From Betaproteobacteria bacterium (GTDB lineage Bacteria; Pseudomonadota; Gammaproteobacteria; Burkholderiales; Casimicrobiaceae), in contig JAAFIS010000001.1 in NCBI GenBank assembly GCA_013298695.1, forward strand, positions 744,001 to 808,000: DNA of 64,000 bases, given 5' to 3'. This document shows positions 19,128 through 27,946 of the stretch, piece by piece; position 1 is the first letter of the stretch, and each line of letters begins with the position of its first letter. The notes beneath the pieces were generated by a model. The model searched no databases and was not told the origin of the DNA. It worked only from the letters and a program-made list of their open reading frames with translations. Position numbers and translations under genes: made by a program.

Positions 19128-19526
19128 ATGAATCCGCTCGGTTTTGTCACTCGTCCCGCAAAAACGCTCTATGAAGCCGCTGCGGCGCCGTTCAAGTTTG
19201 CATTTGTGGTGGGGCTCTGTGCCTTCATCAACTGGATGACGTTTTCTGGTCACTGGTGGGTGAAATGGGTCGCGTTTGGAATGGCGATTCATTGGCTCGT
19301 CACCTGGGCTCGCGCTGCGAAAATCATCCTCGTGGTTGGAGTGGTGGCCGCGGTGGGCTACTTCATCTACAAAAAGTACGGCGCTGAAGCAAAAGCGCGC
19401 TACGACGCATGGCGCAAAGAAGGCAACGTAGATGAGAAGGGCGAGGTCACCCCGCGTAAACCCGAGCAAGCCGTACAGTATTACCTCGAAACAAAAGTGA
19501 GCAATAAACAAGTCGCGCCGGTATAG
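19128..19526 (+). CDS. Small membrane protein of unknown function
   Basis: I do not recognise this 132-residue protein. It has two or three hydrophobic segments (roughly residues 20-35, 45-55 and 65-85), followed by a charged C-terminal tail of about 45 residues. The ATG at 19128 follows GGGGA at the right distance. An alternative ATG at 19116 would add four residues. A strong hairpin at 19565-19595 follows, so the gene appears to be transcribed alone. Confidence 0.72.
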   Translation: MNPLGFVTRPAKTLYEAAAAPFKFAFVVGLCAFINWMTFSGHWWVKWVAFGMAIHWLVTWARAAKIILVVGVVAAVGYFIYKKYGAEAKARYDAWRKEGNVDEKGEVTPRKPEQAVQYYLETKVSNKQVAPV

Positions 19527-19564
19527 ATCGTTAGACGAAAAAGAGACTTTCCTCCTCCCGTTCA

Positions 19565-19595
19565 AAGCCGCCGTTCGGTTCGCCGACGGCGGCTT
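19565..19595 (+). terminator. Hairpin downstream of the small membrane protein gene
   Basis: AAGCCGCCGT pairs perfectly with ACGGCGGCTT around an 11-base loop, and is followed by CTCTC rather than a pure T-tract. It is a plausible intrinsic terminator for the gene ending at 19526. Confidence 0.6.
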
Positions 19596-19741
19596 CTCTC
19601 ATCGTTGCTGTGACGAGATCGCCGCTGGCGACGCGTGAATGCACTTCGCGACTGCTCACGCAGTGCTTGTCGCCTCTGCGTTGAGCGCAAAGCGCTTCGG
19701 CTAAACAATGGCCCTTCTAAATCAATGTTCACGGGGTCAGC

Positions 19742-20962
19742 ATGAATGGCTTAACTGCAACCGATCTTGGTATCCATGAACGGATACACGCGCTAGACGC
19801 AGCACGCGCGATCGCACTATTTCTTGGTATCGTATTGCACGCTGCGATTGCCTATATCCCCGGCCCGTCGGCGTCGCCAATCATGGATGAATCCCGGAGC
19901 GCTGTCCCCGCACTCGTGTTCTACGTTATTCATGCGTTTCGCATGCTTGTTTTCTTCGTGCTGGCGGGCTTCTTTGCGAGTATGTTGATTGAGCGCGTCG
20001 GCACGCGAAAGTTTTTAATCGATCGCTGGAAACGCGTTGCAGCCCCTTTGCTTGTATTCTGGTCGATCGTGCTCACTGCGATCGTAGCTGCGATTGTGTG
20101 GATGGTGAAGCTCAAGTTTGGCGAATTGCCGAAAGAATCACCGCCCGGACCGACCTTTCGCCCTGACGATTTCCCATTGACTCATCTTTGGTTCCTCTGG
20201 GTACTGATTCAGTTCTATGTTGTTTTCGTTACGGTGCGAGTGTTGGTCATCAAACTTTCGCTCTCTGAGCAAGCGAGCTGCGTCGCCGCCTTCGTTGCCA
20301 CACACGTTTCGCGATGGTATGCGCAACTCGCGGTAGCCATGCCTTTGGCGATCACACTTTACCTGCATCCACAGTGGATGCATTGGTTTGGTGTTCCCAC
20401 GCCCGATAAAACACTCTACGGTAACTTCGCGTCTTGGATTGCCTACGGCATCGCGTTCGCAGTCGGTTGCGCGCTTGAGCGTCATCGTGAATCGCTGCGG
20501 AAGATTCGAGACAATACCTGGTCGTTGCTTGCGATTGGTGTCGTAACCGTGTTTGCGAGCGTATCTTATTCTGACCTTGCTGCATTCGCTGGAGTAACTG
20601 ATCCCGGTTCAAAGAAACTGTTGTCGGCGATCCTTTACAGTATCGCCGCGTGGACACTGTGTTTCGCATTTTTGTCACTCGCAATTCGATTTCTCGGCCG
20701 CCCATCGCCGCAAGTTCGCTATCTATCCGCCGCATCGTACTGGACCTACATCGTCCATCTCCCAATCGTCATGTTCCTGGATGTCGCGGGTTCGCAGTGG
20801 AATGGTGGTTGGGCCATTGAATGGCCGCTTGTGATCGGCACAACGCTTGCGATTTCCCTCGGTAGTTATCATCTGTTTGTACGAAACACCTGGGTAGGAA
20901 TCATGCTCAATGGACGTCGTTGGCGTGATTTGAAATCGCGAGAGTTACTGAAGATTGCCTGA
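19742..20962 (+). CDS. Acyltransferase-3 family membrane protein (OpgC/MdoC-like)
   Basis: The 406-residue protein has about ten hydrophobic segments. The N-terminal motif 'RIHALDAARAIALFLGIVLH' contains the conserved arginine and histidine of the acyltransferase-3 family. The segment 'HAFRMLVFFVLAGFFASML' and its overall length match OpgC, which transfers succinyl groups to osmoregulated periplasmic glucans. No opgG or opgH gene is nearby, so the acceptor could be another surface glycan. The gene stands alone. Confidence 0.82.
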   Translation: MNGLTATDLGIHERIHALDAARAIALFLGIVLHAAIAYIPGPSASPIMDESRSAVPALVFYVIHAFRMLVFFVLAGFFASMLIERVGTRKFLIDRWKRVAAPLLVFWSIVLTAIVAAIVWMVKLKFGELPKESPPGPTFRPDDFPLTHLWFLWVLIQFYVVFVTVRVLVIKLSLSEQASCVAAFVATHVSRWYAQLAVAMPLAITLYLHPQWMHWFGVPTPDKTLYGNFASWIAYGIAFAVGCALERHRESLRKIRDNTWSLLAIGVVTVFASVSYSDLAAFAGVTDPGSKKLLSAILYSIAAWTLCFAFLSLAIRFLGRPSPQVRYLSAASYWTYIVHLPIVMFLDVAGSQWNGGWAIEWPLVIGTTLAISLGSYHLFVRNTWVGIMLNGRRWRDLKSRELLKIA

Positions 20963-21015
20963 CGTATCATCGCGTTCTGCGGCTCGGTCAGAGTCGGGCT
21001 TATCTCGAATTTCTT

Positions 21016-22536
21016 ATGCGTATTGCAATCGGTGGTTTCCAGCACGAAACCAACACATTCGCCCCCTCGCGCGCCACTTATGAGCGCTTTGTGCAAGGCG
21101 GCGGTTGGCCACCGGTGTCCGTCGGCAACGAAATTTTCGAGCGCTTTCAAAATCAAAACATTCCCATCTCGGGCTTCATCGCCGAGATGGGCAACAAACA
21201 CGAGTTGATTCCAACGGCTTGGGCGGCAGCGAGCCCGAGTGCTGAAGTGACTGACGACGCATTCGAGCGCATCTCGGGTGCGATTTGTGATGGCATTCGC
21301 AGAGCCGCCGTCGAGAAAAACCTGGACATGGTTTATCTCGATTTACACGGCGCGATGGTCACCGATTCGCATCGCGATGGTGAGGGCGAATTGCTGCGCC
21401 GAGTGCGCGAAATCGTCGGTGAGAAAATGCCAATCGCAGTGAGCCTCGATCTGCATTCGAACACGACGGAAGGGATGTTCAAGCACGCGGAAATGCTGGT
21501 TGCGTATCGCACCTATCCGCACATCGACATGGCCGAAACCGGCGCACGCGCTGCGTTTTATTTGAAGCAACGCATCAACGGAATGAACGCGCCGCACGTT
21601 GCGTATCGCATGTTGCCGTACATCATCCCGATCACCTCGCAGTGCACGGATTTGTTCCCCGGCAATGACATTTACAAACTCGTCGCCTCTCTCGAGTCGC
21701 GCGACATTTCAAGCGCTTCGTTTACACCCGGATTTCCAGCAGCAGATTTCGAAGGTTGTGGTCCGGTGGTGTGGGCTTACGGTTCATCCGAAGCCGCGGC
21801 GAACGCAGTGGTTGAGAAATTGGAGAAACGCGTGCTCGCCGCAGAGGGCGAATGGGAGGCCCGCGTGCTCACTGCCCTCGACGCGGTGCGCGAAGCGCAG
21901 CGTATCGCTAACGCTGGCAGCGGCGCGAAGCGCCCGGTTGTAATCGCCGACACCCAAGACAATCCCGGCGCGGGCGGCGATAGCGACACGATGGGCATGA
22001 TCCGCGCGCTGCTCGAATGCCGCGCTGAGCGCGCCGCCGCAGGTTTGATCGTCGATGGCGCCGCCGCTAATGCCGCCCACGAAGTTGGCGTCGGCAAAAC
22101 GCTCAACTTCGCACTCGGTGGCAAAAGCCGCATTCCCGGGGATTCGCCGCTCGAATTACCGTGGACGGTTGAAGCGATCGCGGATGGCAATGTCGCCGCC
22201 ACTGGCATTTTCTATCGCGGCATGAAACTGCGCTTGGGGCTCTCCGCCTGCCTGCGCTATCAAGGCGTACGCGTCGTCGTCGCCACCTACAAAACGCAAA
22301 TGGCCGACCAAGCCATGTATCGCTACGTAGGCATCGAGCCGAAAGACCAAGCAATTCTTGTGAACAAATCGAGCGTACATTTCCGCGCCGATTTCACGCC
22401 GATTGCAGAGACGATTCTCGTCGCCAAAGCGCCCGGCCCGATGGCCGCCGATCCTGCGGATTTGCCGTGGAAACATCTTCGCGAGGGCATTCGGGTGCGG
22501 CCGTTTGGCGAAGTGTTTTTACGTTCGAAGAGCTGA
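21016..22536 (+). CDS. M81-family metallopeptidase (MlrC-like)
   Basis: The 506-residue protein matches the microcystin-degradation MlrC family. The N-terminal motif 'RIAIGGFQHETNTFAPS' and 'DMVYLDLHGAMVTDSH' and 'AVSLDLHSNTTEGMF' hold the expected metal-binding histidines and aspartates. A C-terminal MlrC domain follows ('DTQDNPGAGGDSDTMGMIRA'). Family members occur widely in bacteria without microcystin and probably hydrolyse small peptides or amides. No export signal is visible, so it should be cytosolic. No transporter or mlrA-like gene is adjacent. Confidence 0.92.
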   Translation: MRIAIGGFQHETNTFAPSRATYERFVQGGGWPPVSVGNEIFERFQNQNIPISGFIAEMGNKHELIPTAWAAASPSAEVTDDAFERISGAICDGIRRAAVEKNLDMVYLDLHGAMVTDSHRDGEGELLRRVREIVGEKMPIAVSLDLHSNTTEGMFKHAEMLVAYRTYPHIDMAETGARAAFYLKQRINGMNAPHVAYRMLPYIIPITSQCTDLFPGNDIYKLVASLESRDISSASFTPGFPAADFEGCGPVVWAYGSSEAAANAVVEKLEKRVLAAEGEWEARVLTALDAVREAQRIANAGSGAKRPVVIADTQDNPGAGGDSDTMGMIRALLECRAERAAAGLIVDGAAANAAHEVGVGKTLNFALGGKSRIPGDSPLELPWTVEAIADGNVAATGIFYRGMKLRLGLSACLRYQGVRVVVATYKTQMADQAMYRYVGIEPKDQAILVNKSSVHFRADFTPIAETILVAKAPGPMAADPADLPWKHLREGIRVRPFGEVFLRSKS

Positions 22537-23084
22537 ACTAGGGCACATGCGAGCGCCGACTATTTAGCGTTTGCTATTTTGATTTAAGGCTCGTGGAGCT
22601 GTACAGAATAGTTCGTAGCCGCCGCTTTAGCGGACCAAGGCATGTCTGCACCGAGCTGACTGCCTTGACGCAGCGCGATGGAAGCAAACGTTGGGTGAGG
22701 CTTATCGATGGACGGACGCGACGATCGATGACGACGTAGCATGACTTGAATTCAGCCTTTTTTTGCCGAACTTTGGCCGCGGCGTGCACCGGTGAATAAG
22801 ACCCACGTTGACAAGTTTGCTCAACTTGGTGTGCGATCTGTTAGATTGCACTAAGTCTCTGAAAGAGAGATGTTTGCGGGTTTGCTGCGTATTTAGGAGG
22901 GTATCGGTTTTTGTTAGTATTCTTTCAAAATTACCGTTAAGTATGTGCTGGAGCCGATTGTGTGTCCGTACTCCGCTGATCAATTTTCGAAGGCCCTCGG
23001 AACCGTGCGGTCGCGCCTAGGTGGCTATCATCGCCCATCACAAAGTCCGTGAATTGAGATAACCCCCCCTGCTGCGCGACAAAG
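22537..23084. other. 548-base intergenic stretch, no gene recognised
   Basis: Several short frames exist on both strands (for example minus strand 22574-22789), but none has a recognisable domain, a good ribosome-binding site or the local codon pattern. There is a small hairpin CCGCCGCTTTAGCGG near 22621. The promoter of the downstream sensor kinase gene must lie here, but no boxes could be assigned. Confidence 0.5.
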
Positions 23085-25673
23085 ATGGTTAGAGAGTTAG
23101 CACCATTCATCTTCACAGCAATCGTTACGGCGGTAGTCGTTCTCGGCGTGATTATTGTTTTCGCGCAATGGCGACAACGGCGAGTCGCCGCCAACCTCGC
23201 TCTTGTGGCTCAGGCAGGGCAGCGAGGTGACGAGTTTGCTCTCCGAAGCGCTCTCGACCGATTGCCTGCTGATTGGAGGCCGCTTCGGGAGCATCTGGTT
23301 CGTAGCTCTGGGATACGGACCGAACGCGAAACGGTGCTGACGCGCGCCGCCGACGATTTGCACCGAACTCTAAGTGCCGCACTCGATGCGGTGGTAACTA
23401 TCGATGGACATGGACGGCTTTGCTACTTCTCACCTTCGGCTGAGAACATGTTTGGTATCGCCGCGAAACAAGTCATCGGTCGTTCCATGGCTGAGATCAT
23501 CGTGCCTCCTCGGTTTCGCGAGATGCATGGCAACGGGATGCAGCGCTTCCTTGCGACGGGAGAAGCGCGCGTGATTGGAAAGCGTCTTCAACTGGTTTCG
23601 CAGCGTGCCGATGGGACAGAGTTTCCGGTTGAGCTCTCGATTAACCAAAGCGGGCGCGAAGATCAAATTCGGTTCACCGCGTTCATACGTGACATTTCTG
23701 ATCAGCGCCGAGCTGAAGCAGCGCTCGCGCGCGCCAAACTAGATGCGGAACGCGCAGAGGAGCGGTTGCGTACTGCAATCGACGCCCTCGAAGATGGTTT
23801 TGTTTTGTTTGATGCCGAGGATCGACTGTTGCTCTGTAACGATCGCTACCGGGAGATTTACGCTGAGACTGCGGACGTGTTGAAACCCGGCGTGACATTT
23901 GAAAAGATTATTCGCGCTGGGGTTGAACGAGGACAGTACCCCGATGCCAAAGGGCGGGAGGCGGCGTGGATTGAAGATCGGTTAGCAGCGCATCGCACAG
24001 CAAATTCTGTGGTCGAGCAGCGATTGCCAAACGGGGGCTGGCTACGCATCGCGGAGCGGCGCACCGATGACGGCGGCACCGTTGGCTTTCGAGTCGATGT
24101 GACTCAACTCAAGCACGCGCAAGAAGTCGCGGAGCAAGCCAGCCGAAGCAAAAGCGAGTTTCTCGCCAACATGAGTCATGAAATACGCACGCCTCTCAAC
24201 GGTATGATTGGCATGACTGAGCTACTGCTTGAAACTGAGCTTGCGCCGCAGCAAAGGGAGTTTGTGCAACTCGCGCAAAGCTCCGCGCTCGCGCTGCTCG
24301 ATGTGGCCAATGACGTATTGGATTTTTCAAAGGTTGAAGCGGGCAGATTCGAATTCGAACGGGTGGTATTCACGCTCGATGAAACGCTTGGCGACTTGCT
24401 GCGCACGCTCCAGCACCGGGCGGCACGAAAAGGGCTTCGGTTCCAGCTCGATTTTGGCGGCTGTGACAACGTCGCGCTTGTGGGTGATCCGACTCGTTTG
24501 CGTCAAATCGTACTCAATCTCGCCTCTAACGCGATTAAGTTCACCTCCGAAGGTTCAGTCAGCGCAAAGTTCTCACTAGAGCGCGATGAGGCGCTTGCGC
24601 AAGTGGGCTGGCTTGCGATAGCGCTTATCGATACAGGAATTGGCATTCCCGACAAGCGGATTCACCAGATTTTCGATGCCTTCGTGCAAGGAGATGCCTC
24701 CGTTTCGCGCAAGTATGGCGGCACAGGCTTGGGGCTAGCAATTACGCGGCGACTCGTTGAAACGCTTGGCGGGCAAATATCTGTGACAAGTCGCGAAGGC
24801 GCGGGCTCGACATTTGCCCTGCGTATTCCAGTCGGTGTCGGGACGCAGGCCGTCGAGCGCGACCGACCCGCGCACGACCGGTCGACGCCTCTGCCTCGGC
24901 TGGACGCCTTGCGTACTCTAGTCGTGGAGGACAACGAGGTGAATCAAACGCTAGCGCAGCGTTTACTTCAGGGGCGCGGCGCAGTTGTAACGCTTGCGTC
25001 ATCAGGCTTGGAAGCGCTACGGCTCTTGCAAGAACAGAGCTTCGACGTGATGCTTCTAGATATTCAGATGCCCGAAATGGACGGATTCACTTTGTTGACA
25101 CACATAAGGGCTATGCCTGAACATCGTACGACTCCGATACTTTCCGTTACGGCGCATGCGACGGCCGGTGATCGTGAAAACTGTCTCGACAAGGGATTTA
25201 ATGGCTATGTATCCAAGCCATTCTCTAACGCCACGCTCGTCGCTGAGATCCTGCGCGTGGTTCGCATTGAGGCAGTGGTGGAACCAGTCGCGACAGCGTC
25301 TTTGCTAGTGTCCAAAAGCCCAGATAAAGGGCGATTCAAGTACGGGATCCGCGCGCTTGAAGGTGACGATGTCCTGTTTTGGAGCGCCGCTAGAAAGTTC
25401 GCGTCGCAAGCCGATCGCTTATGCGCTTTGCTTGATGAATCTCGTGAACGAAAAGACTTCGCGAAATTAGGCGCTATCGCGCATCAACTAAAAAGCGTTT
25501 GGTATTTGTTCGCACCCGAGCGCCAGCGCGATCTCGCCACCGATCTTGACGCGGCGGCTCGCGCAAAGGCTGACAGGTCATGGCAGTTATCGATTGAGCT
25601 TTGTGACGCGGTTAACGCCTGCGCGAGTGACATTCGCAGCGAACTTGCCAAGCAGCCACGGATTGAACCTTGA
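23085..25673 (+). CDS. Hybrid sensor histidine kinase (TM-PAS-PAS-HisKA-HATPase-REC-HPt)
   Basis: This 862-residue protein has one N-terminal transmembrane helix (about 8-28) and a PAS domain (about 85-205). A second PAS_7-type domain follows (about 225-345). The phosphoacceptor is H365 in NMSHEIRTPLNG. The ATPase domain has NLASNAIKF, DTGIGI and GGTGLGLAI. A receiver domain follows with D659 in LLDIQMPEMDG. A C-terminal HPt-like segment has H800 in AHQLKS. It therefore carries a complete phosphorelay. Its stop overlaps the TTG start of the OmpR-family regulator, and the Csu-type pilus operon follows, so I infer control of adhesion. The signal sensed is unknown. Confidence 0.93.
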   Translation: MVRELAPFIFTAIVTAVVVLGVIIVFAQWRQRRVAANLALVAQAGQRGDEFALRSALDRLPADWRPLREHLVRSSGIRTERETVLTRAADDLHRTLSAALDAVVTIDGHGRLCYFSPSAENMFGIAAKQVIGRSMAEIIVPPRFREMHGNGMQRFLATGEARVIGKRLQLVSQRADGTEFPVELSINQSGREDQIRFTAFIRDISDQRRAEAALARAKLDAERAEERLRTAIDALEDGFVLFDAEDRLLLCNDRYREIYAETADVLKPGVTFEKIIRAGVERGQYPDAKGREAAWIEDRLAAHRTANSVVEQRLPNGGWLRIAERRTDDGGTVGFRVDVTQLKHAQEVAEQASRSKSEFLANMSHEIRTPLNGMIGMTELLLETELAPQQREFVQLAQSSALALLDVANDVLDFSKVEAGRFEFERVVFTLDETLGDLLRTLQHRAARKGLRFQLDFGGCDNVALVGDPTRLRQIVLNLASNAIKFTSEGSVSAKFSLERDEALAQVGWLAIALIDTGIGIPDKRIHQIFDAFVQGDASVSRKYGGTGLGLAITRRLVETLGGQISVTSREGAGSTFALRIPVGVGTQAVERDRPAHDRSTPLPRLDALRTLVVEDNEVNQTLAQRLLQGRGAVVTLASSGLEALRLLQEQSFDVMLLDIQMPEMDGFTLLTHIRAMPEHRTTPILSVTAHATAGDRENCLDKGFNGYVSKPFSNATLVAEILRVVRIEAVVEPVATASLLVSKSPDKGRFKYGIRALEGDDVLFWSAARKFASQADRLCALLDESRERKDFAKLGAIAHQLKSVWYLFAPERQRDLATDLDAAARAKADRSWQLSIELCDAVNACASDIRSELAKQPRIEP

Positions 25674-26392
25674 ATCATTTCCGCGCTTCACCCACTGCCG
25701 TTAACCCGCTGAGCGTATTGCTGGTGGAGGATGATGCCGTTTTTTCGATGCTGGTTCAGCGCACGCTCGAGAAAGGGGGCTACCGGGTGACCTTGCTCGA
25801 AGATTCGCCAACGGTTGTCGATCGTGTTCGCAACGAATCGTTTGACGTGCTCATCATTGATGGAAATCTGCCCAGCGGCGACGGCTTTGATCTCTGTCGA
25901 CAGCTTCGTCCGATGTTCTCCGGGGTGATAGTGCTACTCACCGGGCGCGACGACGACTTAGATGAGTTGCTTGGCCTCGAGCTGGGTGCGGACGACTACA
26001 TCCGAAAACCCGTAGAGCCGAGACTGGTTTTGGCTCGACTCAAAGCCCACCAGCGACGTCACCAGAGAGATACAAACACTCACGGGAGTGCGACTGAACT
26101 CAAGTTTGGAGAGATCTCGATTCATCTCGAGCGGCGCGAGGTCTTTCGCTCTGGTGAGCGATTGTCACTTACGGACGCGGAGTTTGACTTGCTTGCCGCG
26201 CTTACCAACAGGGCAGGTGAAATCGTTGATCGCGACACGCTGTTTCAGGGCGCGCGTGGCGTTGAGTACGATGGGCTCGATCGCTCGATAGACATGCGTG
26301 TGTCGCGGCTTCGGAAGCTCCTCGGAGACGACCCTTCACAACCGCACATCATCAAGACAGTGCGTGGGCGCGGCTATCTCTTCGCTCGATAG
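25670..26392 (+). CDS. OmpR-family response regulator
   Basis: The 240-residue protein has a receiver domain with acidic residues EDD near residue 20. The phosphoacceptor aspartate is in LIIDGNLPSGDG, and the conserved lysine is in YIRKPVEP. A winged-helix DNA-binding domain follows, ending 'SRLRKLLGDDPSQPHIIKTV'. It starts at TTG 25670, overlapping the kinase stop. Its likely targets include the pilus operon that begins 216 bases downstream, where three 10-bp direct repeats lie. Confidence 0.93.
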   Translation: MNHFRASPTAVNPLSVLLVEDDAVFSMLVQRTLEKGGYRVTLLEDSPTVVDRVRNESFDVLIIDGNLPSGDGFDLCRQLRPMFSGVIVLLTGRDDDLDELLGLELGADDYIRKPVEPRLVLARLKAHQRRHQRDTNTHGSATELKFGEISIHLERREVFRSGERLSLTDAEFDLLAALTNRAGEIVDRDTLFQGARGVEYDGLDRSIDMRVSRLRKLLGDDPSQPHIIKTVRGRGYLFAR

Positions 26393-26461
26393 CGATCTTT
26401 GCACTTGCGTCTGCGCTGACCCGCGCGCAGAATATTTGACGGGTGTTCGCTCTTGGGGCGT

Positions 26462-26491
26462 CGTGACAATCGGTGACAAACGCTGACTATT
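26462..26491 (+). promoter_or_regulatory. Three tandem 10-bp repeats, candidate response-regulator site
   Basis: GTGACAATCG, GTGACAAACG and CTGACTATTG lie head to tail with no spacer, in register with one helical turn each. OmpR-family regulators bind as tandem dimers to direct repeats with about 10-11-bp periodicity. The site ends about 117 bases upstream of the first pilin gene and 70 bases after the regulator gene. A TACATACT sequence at about 26496-26503 may be the -10 region. Confidence 0.6.
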
Positions 26492-26607
26492 GCGCTACAT
26501 ACTTTCGACTCGGATGAGAGAAGAATTCATTCATCGGCGGTGCACTTAAACAAATGTAAAAGCGCGTTCCGAAACGAAACTACTTCTTATCTATCAAAGG
26601 AAACTCT

Positions 26608-27066
26608 ATGAAAACGACCCGCATTATCCTCGCAACTCTCGTCGCAGCCGCTGCGTCACAAGCGTTTGCAGCAGACCAAGCTGACGTTCGCGTTACCGCA
26701 TCCGTTTTGAACAACTGCAAAATCATCAGCACAAAAGACATCAACTTCGGCGCGCTTGATCCTGCTGCCGCTACCGACCGCACAGCTAATGGCTCGGTAT
26801 CGTTTGTTTGCACCAAGAACGTAGACTACGCACTCACCGCTGATTCGGGTGTGAACTTTGACAGTGCCTCGAAAAGCCGTCGTATGAAAGGCGGAGACAA
26901 GGACTTTCTCCCGTACGCACTAGCGGCAGACAGTTTTTCTGGCAAGGGCGCTGGTTTCAGCACGCCGCTGAGCGTTACGTTGACCGCGAACTTGGCTGGA
27001 GCTAGCTACAAAGACCTGCCCGCAGCAGACTACGCAGACGTACTTCGCGTTACCTTGACGCCGTAA
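26608..27066 (+). CDS. Spore coat U domain pilin, probable major Csu-type subunit
   Basis: The 152-residue protein has a clear Sec signal peptide ending SQAFA-AD at about residue 22. A single SCPU domain follows, with the family cysteine pair C35 and C72 and the C-terminal donor-like strand 'YADVLRVTLTP'. SCPU proteins are subunits of archaic chaperone-usher pili (CsuA/B in Acinetobacter). AAAGGA precedes the ATG at good distance. It is the first gene of the operon and is followed by a stem-loop, as expected for a highly expressed major subunit. Confidence 0.9.
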   Translation: MKTTRIILATLVAAAASQAFAADQADVRVTASVLNNCKIISTKDINFGALDPAAATDRTANGSVSFVCTKNVDYALTADSGVNFDSASKSRRMKGGDKDFLPYALAADSFSGKGAGFSTPLSVTLTANLAGASYKDLPAADYADVLRVTLTP

Positions 27067-27088
27067 TCTGAGCGATGCGAAATCACAT

Positions 27089-27114
27089 GGCGATGGGCTT
27101 TCCGGCTCATCGCC
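27089..27114 (+). terminator. Intercistronic stem-loop between pilin and chaperone genes
   Basis: GGCGATG pairs with CATCGCC around an inner GC-rich loop. No T-tract follows. A hairpin here would protect or attenuate, so that more pilin than chaperone and usher is made. This role is inferred from position. Confidence 0.5.
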
Positions 27115-27144
27115 ACGTCTAAAAAACTAACGTTAATACTCCCC

Positions 27145-27888
27145 ATGAATACTGCACTTCACATTCTCGCGCTTGCGTCTGCCTCACTCATCAGTGTTGC
27201 CGCCCAGTTTGCTTTCGCTGCGAACTTTGGCGTGAGCCCTTTGAGCCTTGATCTCAATAGTCAACAGCGCTCCTCGGTGGTCACGGTGAGTAACGACGAT
27301 ACGAAACCTATTCAGCTTCGCGTTCATGCGATGCGCTGGACGCAGAACGCCAACGGTGAAGATCAGTACGACCCTACGGACGACCTTGTTTTCTTCCCGA
27401 AAAGACTAGAAATCAAGCCTGGAGAGAAGCGAATCATACGCGCCGGTCTCCCGGCCTCTCCCATCGCACTTGGGGAAAAGGCGTACCGTCTTTTCGTCGA
27501 GGAGCTACCGCCGGTCGAATTGCCGAGTGAAGGGCAAACGAAACTCTCAGTGCTGCTTTCTTTCGCACTCCCCGTTTTTGTCGCACCGGTTACGGGTGTA
27601 GCCAAGCTCGATATCAAATCCGCTGAACTTGACCGCGATGGCAATTTGTCTGTTCGCCTCGGCAATTTGGGCGCTTCGCGCGCCAGGGTCTCTCGGATAA
27701 TGGCCGAGGATGGAAAAGTCGCGTCCGAGTCCTTGTCTTCACGCTATGTGTTTCCAGCCATCGAGAAAACAATCACTGCCAAGCTCGGAGCTGATGCTTG
27801 CCGCGCCTCGCCGAAGCGATTGAAACTAGAACTTGACAACCAGCTGATTGATATTGGAATCACTCGCAGCGCATGCGCACCTCTGTGA
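27145..27888 (+). CDS. csuC: Periplasmic pilus chaperone (CsuC-like)
   Basis: This 247-residue PapD-like chaperone has a signal peptide ending AQFAFA-AN at about residue 27. An immunoglobulin-like first domain follows ('VSPLSLDLNSQQRSSVVTVSN', split: VSPLSLDLNSQQRSS, then VVTVSN). The conserved basic motif for subunit binding is IKPGEKRIIRAG. It folds pilin subunits in the periplasm and delivers them to the usher. Its 3' end lies next to the usher gene. Confidence 0.92.
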   Translation: MNTALHILALASASLISVAAQFAFAANFGVSPLSLDLNSQQRSSVVTVSNDDTKPIQLRVHAMRWTQNANGEDQYDPTDDLVFFPKRLEIKPGEKRIIRAGLPASPIALGEKAYRLFVEELPPVELPSEGQTKLSVLLSFALPVFVAPVTGVAKLDIKSAELDRDGNLSVRLGNLGASRARVSRIMAEDGKVASESLSSRYVFPAIEKTITAKLGADACRASPKRLKLELDNQLIDIGITRSACAPL

Positions 27889-27946
27889 CTCTTGTAGGCG
27901 CGAAGCACGCGTCGCGTTGTTCCGTGTAGCGCGCAGAGGTCAAACA

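Noticed and set aside
22574-23020. Short frames in the 548-base gap, considered as insertion sequence remnants
   Set aside because: No transposase motif, terminal inverted repeats or target duplication are visible.
27848-27946. Upstream TTG start of the usher gene overlapping the chaperone gene
   Set aside because: It would bury the signal peptide 33 residues inside the protein; the GTG at 27947 has AGAGG at proper distance.
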